A stretch of DNA of 64,000 nucleotides from assembly GCF_024713975.1 (NCBI RefSeq), contig NC_091104.1:15767580-15831579 (forward strand), written 5' to 3'. The notes below the pieces were generated by a model that did not search any database, was not told the DNA's origin, and saw nothing but the letters and a program-made list of their open reading frames with translations. The translations under genes and the position numbers were made by a program. Shown here piece by piece: positions 44,501-64,000 of this stretch; within the stretch, counting starts at the first letter, position 1; each line of letters opens with the position of its first letter. The DNA comes from Paralichthys olivaceus. Lineage: Eukaryota > Chordata > Actinopteri > Pleuronectiformes > Paralichthyidae.

Positions 44501-46611
44501 AAACACAATTCATTTCTGATCATAGACTGTATTTAAGGAAATAAACTCAGCTTCTGGGTGTGAAAGGTTTTACTGATGCGAAAGTGCTTTAAAGTGCATG
44601 GCTTTTGTTGATTTAATAGATGAACAAAATTTTCCTCATTGTTCTTGCCAACATGATCCAGCTCTTCAGTTTAACAGAAAGTCCCCCAACGCCGTAACGT
44701 TTCCCTCTCGTCTATGTGCATCACAGGACTCATCAAGGCTGACCTCCGACGGCAGAAGGCCAACCTGCAGGCCGAGATGCAGACAGTGAGCGTGAGTACA
44801 TCTGTGTGTGCTACGTGAAGTCAGAGACGGGATCTTCACATCCCTGTGGTGAGGGGGATGTGTTGGGTACCACGCTGGCTCTGGGCTGAAGTCACTCTGC
44901 TGACTGCCTCCTACATTCCTCACACTGCAGTGCACGGCTGCAGGCATAGACACCAGACAACACTGGGGCTGCTCTGCTGGAACCGTTTCTGTCTCTGAAC
45001 TCTCTGAAATGCTCATCACAGAAAACACAGCTCTGCTTGTGTGTGATGGCTCTTCAACTCAAACCTACAGCATGTTTTCAAACTTCTGCTATAACCACCT
45101 GGTTTCAGGTTGATGCTTGGAAAATTGCTCTTTTTTTACTTTTTTCACATTGGTGCTGTTGACAGCTCTCAAACAAACCTGTAACCAATAATAATCCTTT
45201 TTACCAATCAGTGTGAAAATATATTAATAACTCACCACAGGAAGAAATATGAAGCAGGTCATTTTGAGAACCATCTAAAACAAGATCAAATTCACTGAAA
45301 CAAAAAATGTGGCCTTTGAATTTTCGAATGAATGAAGGACACATTAATTGCACAAAACTTCACATTGCGTGTCTTCACACTTGTTGGCTATTTGACAAGC
45401 ATGGGGATTTCTTGCTCTTTTTACTTTTTTCTTTCTGTTTGTAATATTTCAGTTCTGACTAGAATGACACTCAGTCGAGTGCACACCTCCGCCAAGGCCC
45501 AACAGTCCCCTTGAATTTAATCAAGCTGCACCAAGTTCCATGAATGAATCACTGGGAAATCTGTGAAAATGTCAAAAAAAAAATCTTGCAAATTGTTGAT
45601 TTTACAAAAAAAATCCTCGATCCACACCTTTGTCTGGATCAAGCCAAATTGTAACACTTTTTAACAAGTAACAATACAAACGCAGCTAAAAACTAATTAA
45701 TAATATACTTTCTTTGTTTTATTAATGAGCCAGTTCTGTTAAATTGTTAGAAAAAAAAAGAACCAACAGTGACATGACTATTGTAATAACTGGATATTAC
45801 CAACATGTATTATATATTATATAATACACAGCACTCCATATGTCCCTCACTCAGTGGCTCTTAGGTTAGCAGGCAGGTAGCAGCAGTATTAGGTGGCTGT
45901 TAGTTTGGTGGAGGCAGACTCATGGTGGTGGTGTGTGGAGGTATAGGAAGAGAAACCCCCTCAAGTCCCCTCAGAGGTGTGACCCCCAAGCTATTGTTCC
46001 AGCCTACAGGGTCCGAGGTATCGGCGCTGGACTATGGGGCCACAGCGTATAGCGGCCCCTGGCAACTACATGAAAACACAGCCTCACAAAAACAAAAACA
46101 CACACCTGCAAAGGTACAAACACACACACACACACATATAATGGAATTTTGATAATTTATAAACCGTATCTTCAATGTAAAAATGCCTCTGAAACTTTCA
46201 GCACTTCACAAAACAAAGTGTGCCAGACCACACTGTGTTGTTTCATTAATTCTTTCCAAAGGTTAAGACTTATTTAATAAAGACTTATATGTAAGAAGTA
46301 TTTATTTAATCAACTTTTTAAATGATCTATGTGATTAACTCACAGTACTAACTGGTAGGTTCTAGTACACGAAGGATCATATTGATGTGAGAGATGAGAA
46401 GTTAATTGTTTAACACTAAATGTAAAGAATGATTAATGCTGATGTTCTTGTGTCGTTCTGATGTGCTGACAATTTGTTTGTTTTGATGAAATACGGAACT
46501 ATCTCTTTTCTCGTCTGTGGTTGTTTCTTTCCTCGTCCTTCACAGAAAATGACAGCTGATGTGGAAGAAGACGTTTCTCCACCTGAAGTCCTGAAGCAGA
46601 TGAAGTTATGA
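33925..46611 (+). CDS. flvcr2: FLVCR2 choline/haem transporter, exon 1b plus exons 2-10 (511 aa)
   Basis: Coding exons: 33925-34545 (1b), 37756-37897, 39268-39408, 40266-40333, 40598-40701, 41837-41947, 43261-43366, 43459-43570, 44727-44791, 46546-46611. All phases agree and the total is 1536 nt. Twelve membrane segments of an MFS protein are expected. Signatures include [16 protein letters not shown] and [11 protein letters not shown] in exon 1b, [11 protein letters not shown] (exon 2), [11 protein letters not shown] (exon 4), [12 protein letters not shown] (exon 5), [16 protein letters not shown] (exon 6), [15 protein letters not shown] (exon 7) and [11 protein letters not shown] (exon 9). 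FLVCR2 imports choline at the blood-brain barrier and was earlier linked to haem. Human mutations cause Fowler vasculopathy. It is placed between jdp2 and ttll5 as in mammals. The exon 1b ATG follows an acceptor (CTTCCTTCCAG) at 33880, so a non-coding 5' exon lies upstream. Confidence 0.94.
35100..35410 (+). repeat. interspersed repeat with TACTTTTACTTCACTAC motif
   Basis: Sequences such as GGTACTTTTACTTCACTAC and ACTCCACTACATTTATAC belong to a common teleost repeat. The copy is decayed and its class is not assigned. Confidence 0.45.
35466..35539 (+). repeat. GT microsatellite, uninterrupted
   Basis: A pure (GT)n run of about 74 bases in an flvcr2 intron. Length is likely polymorphic. Confidence 0.95.
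37030..37290 (-). repeat. percomorph dispersed repeat, copy 2 (reversed)
   Basis: Reverse-oriented similarity is shown by CTCATAGATATCTGT, TTTTTCATCAAGATCCATGA and GGGTGCTTCCCTGACCCATA. The same blocks recur in other copies. It sits in the intron before exon 2. Confidence 0.55.
42346..42731. mobile_element. MITE with about 25-bp terminal inverted repeats
   Basis: The left end, GAGCTGTGTTTCAATTTGGG, then GCTGC, matches the reverse complement of the right end (CAGCTGTGTCTCAATTCAGG, then GGCTGC). Length is about 386 bases with no ORF. Such ends are typical of hAT-related MITEs in fish. The target duplication is not clear. Confidence 0.65.
43835..44185 (-). repeat. percomorph dispersed repeat, copy 3 (reversed)
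   Basis: Landmarks include CCATCAGTCCCCTTGTG, ACACACTCATAAATATC and GATTTTGTCATCAAGATC, then GGGTTCTTACTTGGGTCATA. These correspond in order to the reverse complement of the copy at 53582-53872. Confidence 0.55.
45465..45660 (-). repeat. percomorph dispersed repeat, copy 4 (reversed)
   Basis: GAGTGCACACCTCCGCCAAG at 45478-45497 starts a reversed, truncated copy that continues with CAACAGTCCCCTTGAATTTA. Its outer end, AGAATGACACTCAG, is present at 45461-45474. Confidence 0.6.
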
Positions 46612-48912
46612 AGAGGACAGACGTCGCATGACACCGTGTACAGATAAAAAAAACAATCAAATAATAACTCAACTCATATCAACATGCAAGCATTGCCACA
46701 GAGTACACTAGAAGGGTGTACCTCTTCTCAGGCTGACATCCTAACTTGCCATGTTACAAAAAGTGAAAAAAATCATCCTTATCTGAAATGTAGTGACTTC
46801 TTCCCTGGGTCATGTGCCTCCCCTCTACAAAATTTCACAGAAATCGACCCGGTAGTTTTCGAGTCATCCTGCTGACAACAAACAACACTGAAAACATATC
46901 CCTCTTGGTGGAGATGAAAAGCTGCTGTGACGAGTGAGCACCGTGGTGGTGATGGAGTCTGTGAGGCGTTTATGAACTGAGTAAGACGGAGCACACCTGC
47001 TGTACAACATTCTGTATGTATGTATGGATGCTGCACTTCGACCATAGACTCACACTAATTAACCCAGAGCAACTTAGCACAAATGAAATCAAGCACAAGT
47101 CAATCCTGCACCCAGGGAACACACTTGGAACCTTAGAGGTATTTTTAAATCCCTACATGAAACCATGTTTCATTTCATTCAGCGTGCTGCAGACATGATA
47201 AACGCTGTCACACTCCTCATCTTATTTATACTTTTTAATGTTTCCTATCCTTTTACTGTCCTCTGATAAATGTTAATGTTTTATGCATATAATGAGCAAT
47301 ATTTGAACAGTGTGTTTCTTCATATGGGACCAATACTGTATGTTTTCGTGAACTGTTCTGTTTGTTTAGAAAATGAATCTTAAATGCAGACTAAGCACTG
47401 TGATGTGGTATCCTGTCGCGGCGGTGAGGTTAGCCATCGCATCCTCTCTGCCTGTTATTCAGGATCACATGGAAGTACTGTATGTACCTTTGAATCCTGC
47501 TGATTATAGATATGGTTGATGCCGTGCATCTGAGTACACTTTTGACGGTCAGTGTTGTTTTGCTGTAGACGATCTCTATAAGACGTTGAACATCTGGCAC
47601 ATTAAAGCCACGCTGTGTAACTTTTGCTGAGAAACAGCGCCCTCTGCAGCCAAAGGGCGTGATTACCTCTGTTTGGGTCCATGTAGGAGCGATTGTTTTT
47701 CATGTAGAGACAAATCAAAGCTTATAAATCTGTTGTGAGGTCTGACTGCGTAGTTCCACTCACTGAACTGAAACGGTGGATGTTACCCATGATCCTCAGC
47801 TTCCAGAAACCAGAAGAGCTGCTGCTAGAACAAATAGACTTAACTGTTTAGAATTCTTAATATTTTTAAGTTTCCTCTGCAAATATCAAAGATAAACCGT
47901 TTTTTTAATGATCTCTATTTCTTTTTAACTGATCTACAGTTCAACAACTTGTTGGGCCACATTCTGGCAATCAAAGCTGTGATAATCGACTATTGTGTCA
48001 ACTAGCAAGATCGTACCGGCTCACCAAAGTTACATAGTTGCACCTTGTTTTAAGAATGTCCACACAGCACAAGACAGATAGGAGGAAAAGGCAAATTTAT
48101 CAGTTGCCCTTTTGTCAATTTGCACAAAAAAATATTTTTATGTTTGATAGTATTTGCTTGAAAATTTGTTAAAGAGTCATGTCGTTCAAACTAGGTAACC
48201 GGTGTTTGTACAGGTTGTCAGTAACATGTGTTGTGGCCAATTGTGTTATTTCAGTGGCATTATTTTATTATAATGTTATATATGTATATATATATATATA
48301 TATATAATTCATTTATTTCATTGTGCTGTGAAAATGTTTCTACACCTGGAGAGTTTTTGCCATGTTTTTAAAAGTACAAACATATGAGAGGAATCTATGG
48401 GAGTTTTGTTCCCCACCTCACTGGATAAACGATCATTTATTTTTCTTAAATTCTTACAAACCAAAGTGTGTGAGTGTTTTTTGGCACTTTAATCCGTCTC
48501 ATTAAGACAAAGTCAGCGCTGAAAACAATATGTAAAACACCTGGCTGAGGAACCCAAATATAACATATTACACATTTATCAAAATAATGTAAAAACACAA
48601 TCACACCCCTGACAACAAGATGTCTGCATATTTAACACAACTGTATTTTCTTTTAAAGTTTAGAAATACATCACATTTGCTTATTACTCTAATAGAACTT
48701 TAAAAATCATTTAACCTTATCCTAAGGTTTTATATGACAATAACAGAGCAGAAATTTAAAGGGTGTACAAACTTTCACAGAAACCCAACAATTGCTGATT
48801 TAAGTGTTTGTGATATTTTGTAATGAAGAGCATAGTTTCATAGTGTGTCTATTCAGTTCTTTGGTAAATCGTGAATTTAAAAACTGAATGGGACGCAATA
48901 GACTGAAATAAA
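46612..48912 (+). terminator. flvcr2: flvcr2 3' UTR and poly(A) signal
   Basis: The first clear plus-strand AATAAA after the stop codon is at 48907-48912, giving a possible 3' UTR of 2.3 kb. It includes a dispersed-repeat fragment (46750-46880), an inverted-repeat element (47602-48056) and an AT microsatellite (about 48276-48306). A shorter transcript using a variant signal is possible. Confidence 0.45.
47602..48056. mobile_element. inverted-repeat element in the flvcr2 3' flank
   Basis: The left end (GCTGTGTAACTTTTGCTGA) matches the reverse complement of the right end, which contains CACCAAAGTTACATAG, so TGTAACTTT and AAAGTTACA face each other. A related truncated copy is at about 49485-49710 in an erg28 intron: both share ATGATCCTC-GCTTCC, GAGCTGCTG and TAGAATTCTT. 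Confidence 0.55.
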
Positions 48913-49312
48913 AATCATTCTGAGAGAAATCTGCTCTGAATCATTTCTCTGATCGCTCAACTCAACACAAGTTTCAGTTTCAAACTTCTGCGTTTGTCAC
49001 TGTGATCACTACTAAGACACAAAATGAACATCATAAAACCTATCTATGATATTTTTCCCTTGAAGAAACCAGCACACATCCATCACTGTAGTGTAACATG
49101 ATTGTGCATTAGAGGTGACACATTTTTTAATTGCACATTCAACTCTAAAATGTCCAATTAAAAAACACTAATTACACCGAGGCCGAGTACGTGTACAGTC
49201 TTTAGAAAGTGTCACAGTTCAAAATGAAAGCACATCCACGTCTCATGTTCGTCAAGAGCAGAAGCAGCACGAACAGGACGAGTCCACTCCACAACTGTTT
49301 GGTGCTGGGACG

Positions 49313-51054
49313 TTAGTTGCGTTTCTTGTGTCGTGCTCCCACTTCTTCTTGAGTCTCTGGAAAACACTGGAATCCAATCAGCATTCCTACAACAGAGAAA
49401 CCTGAAGACAAAAAAACAAATAGAGATGCTATTAGGGTTCTTTAATATGACATTAATGTTGTCAAAATGTTCAGTATTTTGATATTTAAAGCATCATTGT
49501 GTGACTTTTACCCTGGGCTTCATGCCTGAGAAATGAAGTGGTTTTCACATAAAGGAAAAACATTTTTTTAAACTAAATATAAGTGGAAGTTCCTCATGAT
49601 CCTCGGCTTCCTGAAGGAGGAGGAGCTGCTGTCTAGAATTCTTGATATTTTGAAAGTGTCTTTGCTGAATATTGGAAATAAACATTGGTTTTTAATGACT
49701 GCTTTACTCGTGAACTTCCTGGGCCTTTGAGGCTGTTATTATAAGTTTCAAAAAATAATCTGTTCAATTTGTAAAAATAAGGTTTTTTTTATTGTGAAAT
49801 ATTTGAGGGAGCAGAAGATGAACGTCTTCAAACTGTATAGTACCCGTACTTATTTGAGTACACAGGACTACTTTTATATGAGGAAATAGTCATATTTATG
49901 GCCATATTCAAGGCAAAGCTATTACAAAAACACTGTGCATGGAACAGATGTTGTAAATATGAATTGATATTAATGTGAATATTGTGCAATGAATAGATGA
50001 AGTTGCATAACTGACTGTCCTTGTAAATTGAGCCTTATTATTTGCAACAATAATACATATGACCCTCCTGAGTGGGTTTTTTGGACAATATCAGGATGGT
50101 AAATCTTGGCTTCAGGAATTAAAAAGTGATCTTGGGCCTGAAAAGGTTGGTGACCACTGGTTTAAAGAGTCTTACTCACTTGCCACAATGAGCGGCGCCA
50201 TGACCCCGATAGTCAGCGGGGCAGTTTTGTAGATGAAGGCTTCAGACAGAAAGTGTCCTAGCGCCAACACAAATGTCCATAAGGTGATGTGATACAGCCT
50301 GCGGGGGACAACATAGCACACAGTAACAATATATTATTTGTCGACGACCAACAGAAAGATGATGGAGAACGTGAGGAGCCATCTTACGTCTTGTTCTGAA
50401 TATCAATGGCACAGGCACAGCGAATAATGGATGACAGCAATGTCCAAATACCGAATGTTCGAGCTTGGAGACCATTCACTAGGGAAATGAACGAAAAAAG
50501 GTAAGGTTGGAGTTTAGACAAATAAAGACAGACATCATCATACAGTCATCTGTTATTACTCTGACAGAGAAACAGAAGAGACCGAATCTGCCTCATTTAA
50601 CCTTCATATATTTACAAAATGTATGAAGAGCCTGATCTATAAATTAGCTGGGCCAATATTAAAGTCTGATATCAGCTTATAACAAACACTATATTGGTTA
50701 TAAACATTTGAATGCCAGAGTGAATAGAGGATCAGATCTGTGATGTGAAAAACTGCTCTTGAGTCTATTTGTTTGACTTTTGATGCTCCTGTACTGCAAG
50801 TGGACATCTTGTGACCAGGATGGGAAGAGTCTTCTATTTATATTTATTCATATTTAACGTACTCAAATCAAAAGTGCTCTGCAAGTTGCAGTGTCCATTA
50901 GGTTGAGTCAGCTTCACTCACCAAACTCTGGCGCGCCCGTGTAGAGTTTCTCTGACAGGAAGCTGTGATCCCTGAAACTCTGCACCGTGTTTCCCATCGC
51001 GATGATGGACACCATCACCAGCCAGCTCCGCAGGACGTTCAGGAGGCGACTCAT
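49313..51054 (-). CDS. erg28: ergosterol biosynthetic protein 28 homologue (four coding exons, 143 aa)
   Basis: Read on the minus strand, exons are 51054-50922, 50478-50388, 50298-50180 and 49401-49313. Phases agree and the total is 432 nt. The protein starts [20 protein letters not shown] and carries [69 protein letters not shown] and [20 protein letters not shown], ending in the ER-retention-like KKRN. Four membrane segments are expected. Human ERG28 (C14orf1) is 140 aa and very similar. The protein sits in the ER membrane and tethers the sterol C-4 demethylation enzymes. It is divergent from ttll5, as in mammals. Confidence 0.96.
49485..49710 (+). repeat. truncated copy of the 47602-48056 element
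   Basis: It shares TTGTGTGACTTTTACC-like start and internal blocks (CATGATCCTCGGCTTCC, GAGCTGCTG, TAGAATTCTTGATATTTT) with the element in the flvcr2 3' flank. The far inverted repeat is missing. Confidence 0.5.
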
Positions 51055-51056
51055 CC

Positions 51057-51420
51057 TGTCTCTCTGTCTTTGTCTGACTCTCTGCCTGACTGCTTGTCTG
51101 TCTGACTGCCTGGATATGTCTGTATTTCTGTCCCTCTACCTGTGTGTCTCTGTCTCTCTGCCTGTGTGTGTGTGTCTGTCTCTCTGCCTGTCTAAGTGTC
51201 TGTCTCTCTGTCTATGTGTCTGTGTGTCTCTCTCTGTGATTGTCTCTGTCTCTCTGTCTATGTGTCTCTCTGTGTGATTGTCTCTGTCTCTCTGTCTAAT
51301 TGTCTGTCTCTCTGTCTATGTGTCTGTGTGTCTCTCTGTGTGATTGTCTCTGTCTCTCTGTCTATGTGTCTGTGTGTCTCTCTGTGTGATTGTCTCTGTC
51401 TCTCTGTCTATGTGTCTGTG
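51057..51420. repeat. minisatellite, 46-bp unit, plus decayed flank
   Basis: The clearest part (51238-51420) consists of repeats of a CT/GT-rich unit with a 46-base period, for example copies starting at 51342 and 51388. The 51057-51237 part is a more irregular array of CTGTCTCT-like words. It starts 3 bases upstream of the erg28 ATG, so it must lie in the erg28 leader or its immediate promoter. Confidence 0.85.
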
Positions 51421-51714
51421 TGAGAGAAGCACCTGTCAGTGATGCGAGCCGGATAAACAACTTCAAACCACACGTCAACACATCACAGCCTCTCTTCGCT
51501 AACGATACATCAACAACTAATATGTAGCATAATATAGCAGCTAATGTTGCTATATACTGGTTGATAACGCATTATGATAAATCAAACAGCATGGATGGTT
51601 GATGTATTTACCTGATGGTGTCTATCAAAGCACCGTGTGGCTGCACATCTGGGAACAACACAGAAGTACACGATGTCAAGCAGGATGTCATTTGGACCTG
51701 GACTCTGAGGTTGA

Positions 51715-51814
51715 CCAATAAGAGAGCTCGAAGAATGGCTCCATCGAGTCGCACCACTGATGTGATTGGCCCATTCAAGAGTTATGACAACGCCTATTTT
51801 CCTTACTAACCAAT
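51715..51814. promoter_or_regulatory. three CCAAT boxes upstream of erg28
   Basis: CCAAT occurs at 51715-51719 and 51810-51814, and its reverse ATTGG at 51765-51769, spaced about 45-50 bases apart. Clustered NF-Y sites are frequent in sterol-regulated and divergent promoters. They lie 660-760 bases from the erg28 ATG, so an upstream non-coding exon or start near 51600 would be expected. Confidence 0.45.
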
Positions 51815-52312
51815 AGGAATCGAGCAACCCTGTCACCTGTAGACCGAAGGCTAGGCTGCATCTAAACAAAGAAGTAGATATTGGAGCAAGAGCACAATCT
51901 GCACTGGAAGGTGTTTTCGTTAGATCTGGCGCGGCAGAAGTGGTGAAACGCGATTTTGACAAAATGATCTCGTTGAATCTGTACAAAATGTCCCAGCAGC
52001 ATTTATAAACCTCGAGTAACAATTCACAACCAGTCAAACATTTCATTTTAGAACCAAGTTGATTGAAGTTAAAGCTATTCTGTCTGTAAACTGTTTTCAG
52101 CACCGTAATATGAACATGAAGGTTCACGCGTTAATTCCAATTGATTTAACCTACACGTCTTTGATTATCGGCCGCCATATTTGACACTACCTGTCACATT
52201 AGAATGTGGACATCGTCTCTGTTTTGCCCCGTGACGTTCACACGTGTTCCCACAGTGGGAGGGTGCAGCGCAAACTTTGGGTCAAGCGGACACACAAACG
52301 TCGTTCAGCCAG

Positions 52313-52323
52313 TGCGCATGCGC
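52313..52323. promoter_or_regulatory. NRF1 site of the ttll5 promoter
   Basis: TGCGCATGCGC is a perfect NRF1 palindrome in a CpG-rich stretch. A non-coding first exon probably follows, ending CTG|GTGAGA at 52390, with the second exon starting at 52833 after TTTGCAG. Confidence 0.55.
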
Positions 52324-52850
52324 GTCGCTCTGTTGCTACTCAGTTGTTGTAGTTACCAGGAAGATTAACCGCGATGATCAGGTGGCCCTGGTGAGACTTA
52401 GCTAGCTAGCTGTTAGCACGCTCCTCCGAAATAAAAGGCAAGTTCACATTGGTGTTTATTCACATGGCGTCACTAAAACGTGTATTTCATAGTCCTTGGA
52501 CTCAGCGGAAGTTAACTCGATAGCTGCCCATGTTTAATGGAGCATGTCAGAAACCGTAGTCTTTATTTAGCTAACGTTTGTGGGACTGTCTGCGTGGGTT
52601 TGGGTCTTAACGTCTCGTGTCTGTTGTGAGGTACAAACAGATAAGTTCACTGTAGAGACACAAAGCAGATGTTCTCAGCTAACTGTGTGCTAACTGTACA
52701 GCTGCTGGGGGACTGCACCAGTGTGGCAGGTTTCTCCAGCGAACCGTAATAACATGGTTGTTATCTGTCTTTCACGAGGCTGGTGTTTATATGAGCTGAC
52801 ACGTTTCTCTGACCGGTGTGTTTGATTTGCAGCTGGAGGTCTCAGGGGCC

Positions 52851-52919
52851 ATGCGTAAACCTGGACACCTGATCCCTGCCAGATTCCACCGGGCAGCTCG
52901 TGCGCTTCTCCTCCCGTGA
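52851..52919 (+). promoter_or_regulatory. upstream ORF in the ttll5 leader
   Basis: In the exon that carries the ttll5 start, an ATG at 52851 opens a 22-codon frame whose TGA (52917-52919) ends 2 bases before the main ATG at 52922. It is spliced into any transcript using the 52833 acceptor, so it should influence ttll5 translation. Confidence 0.6.
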
Positions 52920-52921
52920 AG

Positions 52922-62477
<9,556 letters not shown>

Positions 62478-62686
62478 GTAATCATTTTTCCTTATTCTTC
62501 TTAAAATCTTAAAAAAACAATATAATCCAATAAAAACGAGCATGAACCTCAGTCAAGTCGGTTATGGAAAACAAGCTGTTCGAGACAACGAAATTAAACT
62601 CTTGAGATCTGCAGCTTCACAAGAATTTCCTTTTCAATGAAATCCAATCTCCGGACAAATTCTATCTTTTTTTTCTCACAGTGTAG

Positions 62687-62724
<38 letters not shown>

Positions 62725-64000
62725 ACACACACACACACACACAGACACACACACACACACAGACACACACATACACACACTAAGTCATACACACCACCAC
62801 ACCCCTTGCATTTCCTTTCGGTTTCAGATTCATTGTTCAGCAGTTCCTCCAAACTATTACTCCACTGAGCCATGCTGAAGCTGTAGACAGTCATTTCTCA
62901 GCGTGGAGTCTTCCTGTACGTTGCTGCCCTCTGACTGTGCTGCCCGGGCACCGAGGGCCTGCTGCCTGAAGCAGGAATTCGCTTCCTCTCCACTGTTTCT
63001 ACTCAGGTCTCCCTGATTTAGGCTGACTCTTTTCTTGGCTCCTCCCGCTGAGCAGCGGGCTTGTGTGAACTCCATTTTGGAGCCATTATCCATGTTAGTG
63101 TTGGCACTAATTGTCTGCGCTCTTTCTCTGCGTCTGGCAGTCTCTCTGAGATTTGGGGGTTGAAAGCGAGCGCGTTGGCCGAGCCTCCCTCGGCACCACT
63201 GTCTCTTTTTCACTTTTCTTTTTTGCCCTTTTCTCTCGCTGTCTATTTGTTTATTAACCCCCCGCTCACACTCTTTTTCACCTCCCAAATGTGAGTAAAA
63301 ATAAAGGGCTTTTACAGTTGTGACAGGCTGCTGTAGACATAATACCCCCCCAACCCCCCGATTGGTGGTTGTTTGGACTGTAATGGGCATGTAGCGGCAC
63401 AGACTCACACCACGAGATTGTCGCCTGCTAAAAGATGCTATCTGCATATGAGCAACACTGCTACGTTGACAAACCACATTTACCCAGGGTATGAATGTTG
63501 ACCATGCAGGTATGTAGAGGAACATGTGGTTTACCAAGTCTCAACCTGGCTGTGAACACAACACCTGAGGGATATAAGTAAACAACCAGCTGACACATAT
63601 CTTTGAGAAAGAGAGTGAAAAATAGGAAATGAAAAACAAGTTTGCTCATATTCTCATTCATTCTTACACTCGGTATGCCTGTGTATCAGATAACATGTTT
63701 ATACACATCCCCATATCCCAATCACAAGTACGCCCAACTGCAATTTAGTGATAAAATAAGAATTTACACACTCATCCATCATCTATTTAGTTGAAAAAAG
63801 GATTTTGGCTTGTCATGTGCAGATCTGTAGGCAGCCACGGTTTGTCAGTGTGACTGAAATTATTCCTATTCACTTTGCACTGCAAAATTTTGACAAGTTG
63901 ACCTTACGTTCTCTAGTTCTTGTCAATGAAATTAGGGATTGGCACAGTTCCTCAAAAGGCTAAGCACTACAGATAATAGACGCCCAGAATAGGTGTGTGG
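62478..64000 (+). other. ttll5: ttll5 intron 11, incomplete
   Basis: The intron continues past the window end. It contains a CA microsatellite and, at 62857-63537, a GC-richer stretch with a 226-codon antisense ORF. No plus-strand exon is recognised. Confidence 0.55.
62689..62780 (+). repeat. CA microsatellite
   Basis: A (CA)n run with several CAGA and one CATA interruption, about 92 bases long. Confidence 0.95.

Larger units (their letters stand above)
37898..46545 (+). other. flvcr2: flvcr2 introns 2 to 9
   Basis: Introns between exons 2 and 10 range from about 90 bases to 1.75 kb. Introns 2 (37898-39267), 3 (39409-40265) and 5 (40702-41836) hold nothing recognised. Intron 6 carries an inverted-repeat element (42346-42731), intron 8 a reversed dispersed repeat (43835-44185) and intron 9 another (45465-45660). 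Confidence 0.6.

Noticed and set aside
50987-51423. Plus-strand ORFs rich in Leu, Ser, Cys and Val near erg28
   Set aside because: They come from antisense erg28 exon 1 and the adjacent CT/GT minisatellite.
62594-62894. Minus-strand Cys-Val-rich ORFs
   Set aside because: They are products of the CA microsatellite at 62689-62780.

Overview
The window is nuclear DNA of a vertebrate, very probably a percomorph teleost. Genes are split into short exons by compact GT-AG introns. The proteins are vertebrate orthologues, and the non-coding DNA carries repeats typical of ray-finned fish: short inverted-repeat transposons, a dispersed family seen in at least seven pieces, and CA/GT microsatellites. 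The gene set is the segment that in mammals lies at human 14q24.3 (ZC2HC1C, ACYP1, MLH3, FOS, JDP2, FLVCR2, ERG28, TTLL5), with local rearrangement. Gene names rest on protein motifs and family knowledge read by eye; no database search was run.

Layout: 1-925 is probably the 3' end of an upstream plus-strand gene. zc2hc1c (minus, 1770-3208) and acyp1 (plus, 4450-5360) are head to head across a shared promoter region. mlh3 (plus, 6907-13526, 12 coding exons, 1182 aa) follows. It has a giant first coding exon, one GC-AG intron and an intact DQHA endonuclease motif. fos (plus, 15232-17457, 4 coding exons, 383 aa) and jdp2 (plus, 21113-23169, 160 aa) form an AP-1 bZIP pair. No batf gene is visible between jdp2 and flvcr2, where mammals have it. 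flvcr2 (plus) has two homologous, intact first coding exons, 1a (26050-26709) and 1b (33925-34545), ahead of one set of exons 2-10 ending at 46611. erg28 (minus, 49313-51054, 143 aa) is divergent from ttll5 (plus, from 52922). The first 11 coding exons of ttll5 (342 codons of the TTL ligase domain) are present, and the gene runs out of the window.

Function: the genes do not form one pathway. They cover DNA repair (mlh3), immediate-early transcription (fos, jdp2), membrane transport (flvcr2), sterol synthesis scaffolding (erg28), tubulin glutamylation (ttll5), acylphosphate hydrolysis (acyp1) and a poorly characterised zinc-finger protein (zc2hc1c).

Most interesting point: the duplicated flvcr2 first exon. 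Both copies are open, about 59% identical over 146 residues by eye (86 matches), and end in the same phase with good GT donors. Both could therefore splice to the same exon 2 and give two transporters that differ in their N-terminal half. Other points are the GC-AG intron of mlh3, the unusual fos N-terminus, a single-finger zc2hc1c, a 46-bp minisatellite touching the erg28 start codon, several inverted-repeat elements placed close to exons, and antisense ORFs inside introns that are not explained.
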